From Mucilaginibacter aquariorum (GTDB taxonomy: Bacteria; Bacteroidota; Bacteroidia; Sphingobacteriales; Sphingobacteriaceae), in assembly GCF_024498135.1 (NCBI RefSeq), contig NZ_JANHOH010000001.1, positions 186,001 through 250,000 of the forward strand: a DNA stretch of 64,000 bases, given 5' to 3'. The position numbers and the translations under genes are program-made. Below, one piece after another: positions 1 to 9,300 of the stretch; the stretch's first letter is position 1; every line of letters begins with the position of its first letter. A model generated the notes under the pieces. It made no database searches and was not told the origin of the DNA. It saw only the letters and a program-made list of their open reading frames with translations.

Positions 1-2075
1 TGATCAATTCGGGTACAAAGCTGATAACGTTACGTATCAATCATGATTTAAGCGTTGGTAGCAGGAACCAGTTAAAAGTGGGATTCAATTTAGCACCCAG
101 CTATCGTATGGATCATAACAACAGGATCAATACTGATGGCGTAGGCGGTTATTACGAACGTATATTTGAAGCAAGCCCCATTGTTCAACCTTATAACGCC
201 GATGGCAGTTATACAGTTGGCGCATTCTCTCAGGGTATGAGCGCTTACGTAAACCCGCTCGCGTTGCTTAATGAAACAAAAGACGATTACATTACTACAC
301 GCATACTGGCCAACGGTTATATCAATTACGAGTTTATACCTGGTTTTAGTTTAAAAACTAACGTGGGTGTTGATAAAGGTGCAGAAACACGCAATCAATT
401 TTCACCTTCTATTACCTTAACATCATCTCCGGGATCACCGGCGGCATCTACCGGCTTAAGTTCATCGGTTGATAATTTTTCTTATACCGCCGAGTCTTAT
501 TTAAATTATCAGAAGACATTTGCAACCGACCATCATATAGAGGCCCTTGCTGGATATTCTATCCAGCGTTATGAGTCGGTTAGTAACTCCGTTAGTGGTA
601 CAGGTTATCCAAGTGATGATATCCCTTATATAAGTGCAGCTTCGATCATATCTGCCGGTTCAAGCAGTACAACACAGTATTCTATGCTATCGGCAATTGG
701 CCGTTTAAATTATAATTACAAAGGTAAATACCTGTTACAGGGTGCTGTTCGTCAGGATGGTTCATCAAGGTTTGGGGCTGATCGCAAATACGGTTATTTC
801 CCATCAGTATCTGCCGGCTGGATCATCAGCGATGAGTCGTTTATGGAAAACTTCAAGAAGATAGATCTGCTTAAAATACGTGCAAGTTACGGTATAACAG
901 GTAATAATAATTTTGGAAACTTTACGGCTATCCCAACGCTGGCAAAATATAATTACCTATTGAATGGTGAATTAATACAAGGCCAAACTATAGGTACATT
1001 GGGCAACTCAGAACTGGCATGGGAAAGGAACAAACAGTTTGATATTGGCCTGGAGTTAGCTTTATTTAATAACCGCGTATCAATTAATTATGATTACTAT
1101 CATAAAATGACCGATGGTTTAATAATGCCACGCCCTGTTCCAAGAGCTTCCGGTTTTACGAGTTTACAGTATAATATTGGTCAGTTTGAGTTTTGGGGCC
1201 ATGAAATTACCGTTAACACAACTAACACAACCGGTGCTTTTAAATGGAACACCAACTTTAATATCGCCTTTGAGCGTAACCTCGTCAAAAAACTTGTTGA
1301 TCCGGGATACCTGCGCAGAAATAACACCGTTACGTCTGATTATTATCGTAACCAGGTTGGACACCATTTAGGTGAGTTTTACGGTTTTGTAAACTTAGGA
1401 TTATATAAGGATGCTGCAGATCTGGCTAACTCGGCTAAGTATAAAAGCACCGGTCTGGCAGATAAGGGATCGTCAGATATAGGCACTTTAAAAATGAAGG
1501 ACCTGAACAACGACGGAATTATTGATGACGTTAACGACCGTACCTTTATAGGAGACCCTACACCAACTTTTACATTCGGTATTACCAATACTTTCAGCTA
1601 CAAAAGCTTCGATCTGAATGTATCCATGTCTGGCCAGGTTGGCGGTAAAATACTTGCAGCAGCCAAATGGGCCTATCTAACAAACCTTGATGGTTCAAGG
1701 GTACCGCTTGCGGCTGCCGCGGATCGTTGGCGCTCAGAAGCCAACCCCGGCTCTGGTGTATATCCACGCACTAAAACCGGTACCACAGCCATTGGCAGGT
1801 CGGTAAATACCCAATGGGTAGAAGACGGATCTTATTTAACTGCTAAAAATATATCACTCGGTTATAACTTCAAACTTAAAAACGCCTTACTGCTAAAAAA
1901 CTTAAGAATATACGGATCGGTACAGCAAGCATTTATTATAACTGGTTATAGCGGTGGTGGCAATCCTGAGATAGGTATTACAGGATCTGACGCGCTTAAT
2001 GGTATAGGTGTGGATGAAAATGCATACCCTGTTCCCCGTACTTTTTCTTTCGGCATAAATGCAACATTTAAATAA
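1..2075 (+). CDS. SusC/RagA-type TonB-linked outer membrane receptor, 5' end outside window
   Basis: This is the C-terminal two thirds of a SusC-like TonB-dependent transporter, the outer-membrane channel of a Bacteroidota nutrient-uptake pair. The reading frame is open from base 3 with no stop, so the start codon, signal peptide and plug lie outside the window. What is visible is a long run of alternating aromatic/polar beta-strand segments, SusC-typical phrases such as RYNYKGKYLLQGAVR-like barrel strands and SGWIISDESF-like turns near 790-850, and a C-terminal strand ending in Phe-Lys that fits outer-membrane insertion. It lies 21 bp upstream of a SusD gene, the normal partner. The downstream enzymes are phosphoesterases, so the substrate may be a phosphorylated compound; that is inference. 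Confidence 0.93.
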   Translation, partial: INSGTKLITLRINHDLSVGSRNQLKVGFNLAPSYRMDHNNRINTDGVGGYYERIFEASPIVQPYNADGSYTVGAFSQGMSAYVNPLALLNETKDDYITTRILANGYINYEFIPGFSLKTNVGVDKGAETRNQFSPSITLTSSPGSPAASTGLSSSVDNFSYTAESYLNYQKTFATDHHIEALAGYSIQRYESVSNSVSGTGYPSDDIPYISAASIISAGSSSTTQYSMLSAIGRLNYNYKGKYLLQGAVRQDGSSRFGADRKYGYFPSVSAGWIISDESFMENFKKIDLLKIRASYGITGNNNFGNFTAIPTLAKYNYLLNGELIQGQTIGTLGNSELAWERNKQFDIGLELALFNNRVSINYDYYHKMTDGLIMPRPVPRASGFTSLQYNIGQFEFWGHEITVNTTNTTGAFKWNTNFNIAFERNLVKKLVDPGYLRRNNTVTSDYYRNQVGHHLGEFYGFVNLGLYKDAADLANSAKYKSTGLADKGSSDIGTLKMKDLNNDGIIDDVNDRTFIGDPTPTFTFGITNTFSYKSFDLNVSMSGQVGGKILAAAKWAYLTNLDGSRVPLAAAADRWRSEANPGSGVYPRTKTGTTAIGRSVNTQWVEDGSYLTAKNISLGYNFKLKNALLLKNLRIYGSVQQAFIITGYSGGGNPEIGITGSDALNGIGVDENAYPVPRTFSFGINATFK

Positions 2076-2096
2076 AATCTCTTTTTCAAAAACAAC

Positions 2097-3644
2097 ATGA
2101 AAAATAAATATATCGTATTGGTGCTTTTAGTTATCATAGCATCATCCTGTAAAAAAAGTTATATAGATCTTGTACCCGAGGATTCACTTTCGCCGGAAAC
2201 ATTTTACCAGACTGACGATCAGTTGGAACAAGCGGTTGCAGCGGCTTATGTGCCCCTGCGCGATTTATTGGTGAACGACTATCATACTTCAGAGATGCGG
2301 TCTGATAATACCCACTACATCCCCAACCCAAACAATCGTGGTACAGCAACCGTTTATCGCGAGAACGTTTCTGACTGGAACAACGATGCCAATAACGACT
2401 ATGTAAATGCGGTTTATTACCACTGTTATACAGGCATTTCAAGGGCCAACATTGTTATAGGCCGTACCCCACTGGCAAAAAAAGCTACCGAAGCAGGCAA
2501 AGCCAGAGCAGACGGGCAAGCCAAGTTTTTAAGGGCATGGAACTATTATAAACTGGTACGTCTTTTTGGAGGGGTACCACTTTATTTAAAAGAAGTAACC
2601 AAAGCAGATGACGCATTTAAAAACCGCTCAACTGTGGATGAGGTTTATGCTCAGATCATCGCAGATGCAAAAGATGCGATAACTGAATTATTGCCACCGG
2701 CAAAATTCCCGCAAACCGGCGAAGCTACCAAAGGGTCGGCAACCATGCTATTGGCCGATGTGTATGTTACATTAAAAAAGTATGCCGAGGCAGAAGCATT
2801 GTTAAACACGTTACCTGCTATGAAGTATGGGCTTAATGCTAATTACGCGGATGCTTTTTCAACCACCAATAAAAACAGTAATGAGTCTATTTTTGAGGTG
2901 CAATACCTGCAAGGTACCGCAGTTGGCACCCAACCAAATGCCTTTGTGTTTCAGTTTTTACCAAAAACAACAACTACTGTATTGATCACAGGCCCTGCGT
3001 TCCCAAGCAATACCAGCAGTTCGGGCTGGAACATACCTTCATTTGACCTGCTTAAAAGTTACGAACCCGGTGATAAACGTTTGGATGCGTCTATCGGTAT
3101 TGCCGAAGGGGTAAATGATGCTAGTTTTGTAATGAAAATATCGGCAGTAAAAAGCGCGGCAGGTTATACACCAACTCCGGGTACAGCATATACACCTTTT
3201 ATAAAGAAATATGTACACGGCCCTTATGTGGCAACCAGCAATTCAAATGATAATTGGCCGATATACCGTTACTCAGAGGCGCTTTTGCTTTTGGCCGAGG
3301 CACAAAACGAATTAGGTAAATCGCCGCTTACAGCACTCAATACAGTGCGTACAAGGGCAGGTCTGCCTAACGTTACAGAAACAGATCAATCTAAATTAAG
3401 AGAGATAATTTTGCATGAAAGAAGGATAGAACTGGCTTTCGAAAACAAAAGGTTTCATGACCTGCAACGCAGCCCGGATGGTTTATCTATCATGAAGGCT
3501 TATGCAACAAAAGCTAAAGTTACCTATACAAATCTGGAAGCAAATGCTTTTGATATACAGGTTTATAAATTTTTATTCCCGCTGCCGCTACCCGAAAGGA
3601 ACCTTAACCCGGGTATGCCGCAGAACCCCGGATATGCATTTTAA
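2097..3644 (+). CDS. SusD/RagB family nutrient-binding lipoprotein
   Basis: A 515-residue surface lipoprotein that caps the SusC channel and captures substrate. The N-terminus is a lipoprotein signal with a hydrophobic stretch and lipobox ASSC, acylated Cys18. The sequence then follows the SusD pattern: DLVPEDSLSPETFYQT near residues 25-40, a helical TPR-like core with KFLRAWNYYKLVRLFGG-type helix near 145-160, and the C-terminal motif in which RR.EL.FE..R..DL.R is visible (ERRIELAFENKRFHDLQR). The start is the first ATG after the SusC stop. It forms an operon with the SusC upstream and the phosphoesterase 11 bp downstream. Very confident in family; substrate unknown. Confidence 0.95.
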   Translation: MKNKYIVLVLLVIIASSCKKSYIDLVPEDSLSPETFYQTDDQLEQAVAAAYVPLRDLLVNDYHTSEMRSDNTHYIPNPNNRGTATVYRENVSDWNNDANNDYVNAVYYHCYTGISRANIVIGRTPLAKKATEAGKARADGQAKFLRAWNYYKLVRLFGGVPLYLKEVTKADDAFKNRSTVDEVYAQIIADAKDAITELLPPAKFPQTGEATKGSATMLLADVYVTLKKYAEAEALLNTLPAMKYGLNANYADAFSTTNKNSNESIFEVQYLQGTAVGTQPNAFVFQFLPKTTTTVLITGPAFPSNTSSSGWNIPSFDLLKSYEPGDKRLDASIGIAEGVNDASFVMKISAVKSAAGYTPTPGTAYTPFIKKYVHGPYVATSNSNDNWPIYRYSEALLLLAEAQNELGKSPLTALNTVRTRAGLPNVTETDQSKLREIILHERRIELAFENKRFHDLQRSPDGLSIMKAYATKAKVTYTNLEANAFDIQVYKFLFPLPLPERNLNPGMPQNPGYAF

Positions 3645-3655
3645 TTAAAAATAAT

Positions 3656-6106
3656 ATGAAGACAACTAATCGGACAATTTACAAAACAAGAGTGCTTACA
3701 GCACTCTTGTTAATGCTTTGCTTCTGTGCACAGGCGCAGGTGCCGGGTAAAATTAAGCAAACCGGGCAAGTACTGCTGCCAAATGGTTGGAAACTTAGTC
3801 CGGCAGGCAAATCTCTGCCCACGGGTGACCTTCCGCTTAATATCCAGCTTAGCGCAAGCGGCAGACTGCTGGCGGTTACAAATAACGGCCAAAGCACGCA
3901 ATCTGTACAATTGTTCGATCCGAAGAGTGAGAGGTTGCTGGATGAAAGAGTACTGACAAAATCATGGTACGGGCTTGCGTTTAGCCGAGACGAACAACAC
4001 TTGTACGTATCAGGTGGTTATGATAACTGGATCCTTGACTTTGGTATACAAAACAATAAAATAGGAAAAGCCGATACTATAAAATTGGGCCTGCCATTTC
4101 CAAAAGGTAAAATTTGCCCAACAGGCATTGTAGTTACCAAAAGCAACAACCGCCTGTATGCGGTAACTAAGGAGGATAGCAGCTTATATGTGATAAACCC
4201 GGCTGCACATAGCATCATCAAAAAACTACAGCTACCGGGCATGGCATATAGCTGTACACTATCACCCGACGAAAAAATCTTATATATTTCGTTGTGGGGA
4301 ATGGCTAAAGTAGCCGTTTACAATACTGCTACAAACCAAATAGAAAGAGCCATCAACACCGGCGATCATCCTAATGAATTGCTGTTGAACAAAAAAGGTA
4401 CTTACCTTTTTGTTGCCAATGCAAACGAGAATTCAGTTTCGGTTATCGATACCAAAACAGGAAAAATCGCTGAAACCATTTCAACCGTGTTATATCCTAC
4501 TAAATTGGCAGGGTCTACCACAAATGGGTTAGCACTATCTGCAGATGAGCATACGCTGTATGTAGCCAATGCTGATAATAATTGCCTTGCCGTGTTTAAT
4601 GTTACCAAACCCGGCAGCAGTCAAAGTATGGGTTTTATTCCGGTAGGTTGGTACCCAACCAATGTGAAAACGTTAGGTAGTAAAATAATTGTAGCAAATG
4701 GTAAGGGACTAACATCCAAAGCAAACCCGCATGGGCCACAGCCTTTTGAAAAAGACAATAACATTGGCGAACATGTGGGGCAAACCGCAAAAAGTGAGAT
4801 TCAATACATAGGTGGCTTATTTAAAGGCTCGCTATCGTTTATTGAGAACCCCAGGCCCGATCAGCAGAAGGTATACACCAAGCAGGTTTATGCCAATACC
4901 CCCTTTAATACTAAAAGAACTATTACTGCCGATGGCGAGACAGGAAACCCTATCCCGCGCAAGGCAGGGGAAAAGTCGCCCATTAAATACGTATTCTATA
5001 TTATTAAAGAAAACCGAACTTACGACCAGGTATTGGGCGATATGCCGGGTGGCGACGGCGATACTTCGCTTTGCATTTTTGGCAAGCAAATAACGCCAAA
5101 CCAGCATGCCCTTGCCAGTCAGTTTGTTTTACTGGATAATTTTTATGTAGATGCTGAAGTGAGCGCAGATGGCCATAACTGGAGTATGGCCGCTTATGCA
5201 ACCGATGTAATTGAAAAAACATGGCCAACTAATTACAGCAACAGAGGGCCTGCATATAATGGCGCAGCTTCCGGGCCTAAAGATGGTTATATCTGGGATT
5301 ACTGCAAACGGGCGGGTGTAACATACCGCAGCTATGGCGAGTTTGGTTCTTATGGTAAAGCCCAGCTTAAGTCATTACAAGGGCATATGGCGCCTAATTC
5401 ACCGGGCTTTAACATGAAAATAAAAGACCAGGTGCGCGCAGATGCCTGGCAGGCAGATTTCGACTCGTTACTGGCTATTAAAGCCGTGCCCCAGTTTAGT
5501 ACTCTGCGTATCTCGTCTGACCATACCAGCGGGCAAAAAAAAGGTGAGTATTCACCGATTGCAGCAGTTGCTGATAATGACCTTGCGGTGGGGAGGATCA
5601 TTGCTCATTTATCTGAAAGCCCAATCTGGAAAGAATCGGTAGTTTTTATACTGGAAGATGATGCACAGGCCGGTCCCGATCATATTGATGCACACCGTTC
5701 GCCGGCATATGTTGCAGGCCCGTATGTTAAACGGAATATGCCTATTCACAGCATGTATTCCACATCGGGCATGCTGCGTACTATGGAATTAATATTAGGA
5801 TTACCCCCTATGAGCCAGTACGATGCAGGGGCTTTGCCTATGTATGATTGCTTTACCAGCAAACCCGATTTTACTCCGTTTAAGCTAATTGGAGCCCAGG
5901 TTGATATCGATGCCCGCAACATCGCGGTTAACGAGAGCAGCAAGCGTTCCGAGTCGTTTAATCTGGCTAACGAGGACAAGGTACCAGATAGAGATATGAA
6001 CGAAGTGATATGGAAAGCTATTAAAGGTGAACACGCGGTAATGCCCGCACCCAAACGGAGCGCTTTTGTTATCCTGGAGCAAAAGAAGGACGATGATGAC
6101 GATTAG
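3656..6106 (+). CDS. Bifunctional YncE-like beta-propeller / phosphoesterase (PF04185-type)
   Basis: An exported 816-residue protein. Residues 1-27 form a signal peptide ending AQAQ. Residues about 45-385 are repeated propeller blades of the YncE/surface-layer type (for example LSPDEKILYIS, LSADEHTLYVAN). Residues about 440-780 are a phosphoesterase domain of the phospholipase C/acid phosphatase superfamily: ENRTYDQVLGDM near 452, ADGHNWSMAAYATD, and EDDAQAGPDHIDAHRSP near 667-682, which supplies the metal-binding Asp/His residues. It ends in an acidic five-Asp tail. It probably cleaves phosphate esters in the periplasm or at the surface. The location behind SusC/SusD suggests processing of the imported compound; exact substrate cannot be told. 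Confidence 0.9.
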   Translation: MKTTNRTIYKTRVLTALLLMLCFCAQAQVPGKIKQTGQVLLPNGWKLSPAGKSLPTGDLPLNIQLSASGRLLAVTNNGQSTQSVQLFDPKSERLLDERVLTKSWYGLAFSRDEQHLYVSGGYDNWILDFGIQNNKIGKADTIKLGLPFPKGKICPTGIVVTKSNNRLYAVTKEDSSLYVINPAAHSIIKKLQLPGMAYSCTLSPDEKILYISLWGMAKVAVYNTATNQIERAINTGDHPNELLLNKKGTYLFVANANENSVSVIDTKTGKIAETISTVLYPTKLAGSTTNGLALSADEHTLYVANADNNCLAVFNVTKPGSSQSMGFIPVGWYPTNVKTLGSKIIVANGKGLTSKANPHGPQPFEKDNNIGEHVGQTAKSEIQYIGGLFKGSLSFIENPRPDQQKVYTKQVYANTPFNTKRTITADGETGNPIPRKAGEKSPIKYVFYIIKENRTYDQVLGDMPGGDGDTSLCIFGKQITPNQHALASQFVLLDNFYVDAEVSADGHNWSMAAYATDVIEKTWPTNYSNRGPAYNGAASGPKDGYIWDYCKRAGVTYRSYGEFGSYGKAQLKSLQGHMAPNSPGFNMKIKDQVRADAWQADFDSLLAIKAVPQFSTLRISSDHTSGQKKGEYSPIAAVADNDLAVGRIIAHLSESPIWKESVVFILEDDAQAGPDHIDAHRSPAYVAGPYVKRNMPIHSMYSTSGMLRTMELILGLPPMSQYDAGALPMYDCFTSKPDFTPFKLIGAQVDIDARNIAVNESSKRSESFNLANEDKVPDRDMNEVIWKAIKGEHAVMPAPKRSAFVILEQKKDDDDD

Positions 6107-6126
6107 AAACAAATCAAACACTTATC

Positions 6127-6969
6127 ATGAAAAATATATTTTTTACTTCGATCGTAATTTTAACAATGTGTATATCTGCCAGGGCCCAATCTCCGGCTGA
6201 TAGTAAATCATTACGTGCAAACGAGAGTGTATCGGTACAGCCATTTTTGTTTTCGGTAAATACGCTTACCGGTAGCGCACCATATTGGGCGTTAAGCGCC
6301 AGTTCTAACTATGCGCAACGCACGGCCGGCCAATTTGGCTATGATGGTGCTGATCAGCAACTGGCCGTTAAAGGTTATTTAGGTAACCGGCTTACCCTAT
6401 ATGCTAATGCCGACCTTGGTTTTGCGCGTAATGGCGGTACAACCACTGCCTTGCAGGCCGAATTACTGCGTGACTTTATTGGCGGTAAGAAAACTTACGG
6501 TGCCCGTTTTGGGGTAGGCTTAGGTGCCAATCGCGATTTTTCAAACGTGGGGGCAATATTTAGCCGCATCACAGCTTCTTTTGATGCCCCTAAATGGCGT
6601 TTGGGTGGAAACCTGCGTATAGAAAAAGCTTTCTCTAACTCCCGCGACGGGATAGACCTGGTAACCAGTCTTGGTTTTCAACACCGCATCACCGGGCCGG
6701 TATTTGCCGGTTTCGAAATAATGGGGCAAGACCTGGAAGGTTTTTGGGAAGCAGACGAGGCTGAAGGCGGCGCCAAGTTGCTTATTGGTCCTTCTGTTAA
6801 TGTAGCCCCCGCGAATTCCCGGTTCTCGTTCTCGGTAAGTGGTGGGCCGGTGTTTTATGCTACGCATAGTACAGCTCTTACATCGGGAGCTATTAGAGAT
6901 GTAGGGTTGTTGGCTTCACAAAACGGCTATACGCTTAGGGCAATGGTTGCTTTTAACCTGCACCGCTAA
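6127..6969 (+). CDS. Predicted outer-membrane beta-barrel protein
   Basis: A 280-residue exported protein that I do not recognise as a named family. It has a clear signal peptide (about residues 1-20, ending ARAQ). The rest alternates short hydrophobic/aromatic strands with glycine-rich turns (for example YGARFGVGLGANRDF, FSFSVSGGPVFYATHS) and ends in a strand with penultimate His-Arg, compatible with an outer-membrane barrel. It follows the phosphoesterase by 20 bp and precedes the metallophosphoesterase by 33 bp, so it is most likely co-transcribed with the uptake locus and may serve as an accessory porin or anchor. Function is inference from topology and context only. Confidence 0.75.
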   Translation: MKNIFFTSIVILTMCISARAQSPADSKSLRANESVSVQPFLFSVNTLTGSAPYWALSASSNYAQRTAGQFGYDGADQQLAVKGYLGNRLTLYANADLGFARNGGTTTALQAELLRDFIGGKKTYGARFGVGLGANRDFSNVGAIFSRITASFDAPKWRLGGNLRIEKAFSNSRDGIDLVTSLGFQHRITGPVFAGFEIMGQDLEGFWEADEAEGGAKLLIGPSVNVAPANSRFSFSVSGGPVFYATHSTALTSGAIRDVGLLASQNGYTLRAMVAFNLHR

Positions 6970-7002
6970 TAAAATTATTCAAATAAATAATCCTTATAGT
7001 TC

Positions 7003-8805
7003 ATGCAACTAAACTTTATATCTAATGCCAAATTTAAAAAGGCACTCTGTGGTTTTTTAAGTATACAACTACTGTTTGTCACAAGTGCAATACCGGTTAA
7101 GGAAGAATCAAAAAGTGATGACAGCACAGATTTTTCAATAGTGGTTTTGCCGGATACGCAGTACTACACATCAGAAAAGAACGGCGGCAAAAACGAAATG
7201 TTTAAAGCCCAAACAGACTGGATCATTAAAAATGCCGCTAAAGAAAAAATAGCTTATGTAGTACAATTGGGCGATATTTCTGATGATGGCGAAAAATTCC
7301 CTAAAGAATGGGAAAACGCTGCCGAGGCAATGTATATATTGGATAAACCCCAGGCCGGTTACCCACATGGCATTCCTTATGGTATGGCGGTTGGCAATCA
7401 CGATCAAACAAAAAGCCAGTATCCCTTATCAGGTAAAACAGATCAGTACAATAAATACTTTGGTATAGATCATTTTAAAGATAAACCGTGGTATGGCGGC
7501 CATTATGGTAATAATAACGATAGCCATTACGACCTGTTTACTGCCGGCGGTGTTAATTTTATCACCATATATTTCGAGTATGACTCGTACGACGAGGATA
7601 TTGAGAATTTAAACGACTGGGCATCCCAATTATTGGAAAAATATAAAAACCGCAAAGCAATATTAATAAGCCACTCTATTGTACATTTTAACAAAACAAC
7701 GGGCACTAACGAGAAGGGCTTCCCCCAATTTAGCAAGCAAGGGCAGCGTGTGTTTGACCGAATGAAACGTTACCCTAATGTTTTCATGACCCTATCAGGC
7801 CACGTAGGCGATAATGGCGAAGGTTACCGCCAGGATGGATACGCGGGCAATATCATTAAATCATACTTGTCCGACTATCAGAGCAGGCCTAACGGTGGGC
7901 ATGGCTTAATGCGGTTAATGAGTTTCTCTAAAGCAAATGATCTGGTAAGCGTGCGCACTTTTTCTCCTTATACCCATGAAGAAGAAAAAGATGCCGACAG
8001 TGAATTCACCACACCATGGTTTCATCATACCAATGTGGCCAGGTACCTTGATTTTAACAATGATCAAACTACAGAGTTAATGTTTTTCTCTAAAGGCAAA
8101 TGGAAAATAAGCGGTCAAAGCGATATTAATTTTGGACAAGACGGCGACATTGCTGTACCGGCAGATTATAATGGCGATGGCAAGGTTGAACTGGCCGTTT
8201 ACAGGCCATCTGAAGGGGCGTTTTATCAGCAGGACGGAAGGTCGGTAAAACTTGGTCAGCAGGGTGATATACCAGTGCCCAGGGATTATGACGGCGATGG
8301 ATTTGCCGATTTTGCGGTGTACAGACCTTCAAATATGACCTGGTATTTTAATGGGTTAGACAGTGTTAAATTTGGCGTAAAAAATGCTATCCCGGTTCCT
8401 GCAGATTATGATGGTGATGGTATTACGGATCTGGGCTTCTTTAATACAAAAAACTCCCTTTGGCAAATAGCCGGTATTGGCAACATCCCTTTACAGCTAC
8501 CACATGTACCCGGTGATATCCCAGTGCCTGCAGATTATGATGGCGATGGCCGCGCGGAAATGGCAGTTTACAGGCCTTCAACCGGCGAGTGGATCATTGA
8601 CAGGATGAAGGAGCCTCTTAAGTTTGGTGAAAAAGGCGATATCCCCGTTCCGGGAAACTACCTGAAAGATGGCAAAGCTCACCCGGCTCTGCTGAGGAAC
8701 GGAAAAGTATTTTTATTGAATAACAAGACCATAAACACCAGTGGACTCGATATGACGAACCTTATTAATTTACCAGCTCATGTCCGCAGGTTCTTTTTCC
8801 AATGA
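7003..8805 (+). CDS. Metallophosphoesterase with C-terminal FG-GAP/VCBS-like repeats
   Basis: A 600-residue exported enzyme. After an N-terminal hydrophobic segment (residues 12-28), a calcineurin-like metallophosphoesterase domain spans about 40-330: LPDTQYY near 49 (first metal Asp), GDISDDG near 90, GNHDQ near 131, a His-containing ISHS near 225, and SGHVGDNG near 265. From about 375 to 575 there are at least four copies of a repeat with core ADY(N/D)GDG...VYRP, a Ca-binding FG-GAP/VCBS-like propeller unit. The repeat block may bind ligand or surface. It is the last gene of the SusC/SusD/phosphoesterase locus and is followed by a hairpin terminator. Substrate of the phosphatase is unknown. 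Confidence 0.9.
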   Translation: MQLNFISNAKFKKALCGFLSIQLLFVTSAIPVKEESKSDDSTDFSIVVLPDTQYYTSEKNGGKNEMFKAQTDWIIKNAAKEKIAYVVQLGDISDDGEKFPKEWENAAEAMYILDKPQAGYPHGIPYGMAVGNHDQTKSQYPLSGKTDQYNKYFGIDHFKDKPWYGGHYGNNNDSHYDLFTAGGVNFITIYFEYDSYDEDIENLNDWASQLLEKYKNRKAILISHSIVHFNKTTGTNEKGFPQFSKQGQRVFDRMKRYPNVFMTLSGHVGDNGEGYRQDGYAGNIIKSYLSDYQSRPNGGHGLMRLMSFSKANDLVSVRTFSPYTHEEEKDADSEFTTPWFHHTNVARYLDFNNDQTTELMFFSKGKWKISGQSDINFGQDGDIAVPADYNGDGKVELAVYRPSEGAFYQQDGRSVKLGQQGDIPVPRDYDGDGFADFAVYRPSNMTWYFNGLDSVKFGVKNAIPVPADYDGDGITDLGFFNTKNSLWQIAGIGNIPLQLPHVPGDIPVPADYDGDGRAEMAVYRPSTGEWIIDRMKEPLKFGEKGDIPVPGNYLKDGKAHPALLRNGKVFLLNNKTINTSGLDMTNLINLPAHVRRFFFQ

Positions 8806-8827
8806 TGTTTTATAAGTTATGTTGATG

Positions 8828-8859
8828 TAAAGGGTTGGACATTCTAATCCAACCCTTTA
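8828..8859. terminator. Bidirectional hairpin terminator
   Basis: A perfect 12-bp stem (TAAAGGGTTGGA paired with TCCAACCCTTTA) with an 8-base loop lies just after the metallophosphoesterase stop and overlaps the last codons of the convergent minus-strand gene. A similar GGTTGGACATTCT segment recurs at 60276-60288. Confidence 0.75.
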
Positions 8860-9092
8860 GTGTATTCATACAGATCACACCTGTCTTCATACCAGCTGGC
8901 CACAAAAATCTCTAAACCGTTGAGATAGGTTTCAATAGCGGCAACACCCTGGATATGTTTTCCATCATCAACTATCTCGGGTTCCTGAATATCGTTTTGT
9001 TCGTGCGCCTGGTAAGGTAAAGACATTGTTTTGATGCGTTCTTCCCAAGTTGCAGCTTCTTTAGTTTCTGATGGATATGTTAAAGTAATCAT
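8844..9092 (-). CDS. Small thioredoxin-fold-like protein without redox cysteines
   Basis: An 82-residue cytoplasmic protein with no signal peptide. The pattern is beta (MITLTYPS), amphipathic helix (ATWEERIKTMSL), beta (YQAHEQND), then EPEIVDDGKHIQGVAAIETYLNGLE, which resembles the end of a glutaredoxin/GST N-terminal thioredoxin fold (cis-Pro, DG turn, G..AI..YL helix). The usual N-terminal CxxC position has none, and the single Cys is near the C-terminus (RCDLYEY). I do not recognise a named family; the fold guess is inference. It is transcribed divergently from the HAD phosphatase, and its 3' end overlaps the terminator hairpin. Confidence 0.7.
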   Translation of the reverse strand: MITLTYPSETKEAATWEERIKTMSLPYQAHEQNDIQEPEIVDDGKHIQGVAAIETYLNGLEIFVASWYEDRCDLYEYTKGLD

Positions 9093-9204
9093 CTATTTGA
9101 TTGTTATTAATGAATTATTACACGAATTTACCTGTAATTGATATGCTTTACTGGTAATATTTGGTTAAATAATGGTACTATTTACTGTACGCTAATTAGT
9201 GGTA

Positions 9205-9237
9205 TTTGCATTTGGTTGTTAAACGAATTTACGTTCG
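9205..9237 (+). promoter_or_regulatory. Candidate Bacteroidota-type promoter of the HAD phosphatase
   Basis: TTTG at 9205-9208 and TACGTTCG at 9230-9237 are 21 bases apart. The second box matches TAnnTTTG at seven of eight positions. The expected start of transcription is about 55 bases before the ATG at 9301. This is a by-eye match, so it is tentative. Confidence 0.35.
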
Positions 9238-9300
9238 CCTGCAAATGATGGTTATAGATTGCGTAGATTTATAGGCAACATACTTTTACTAATTTTAACT

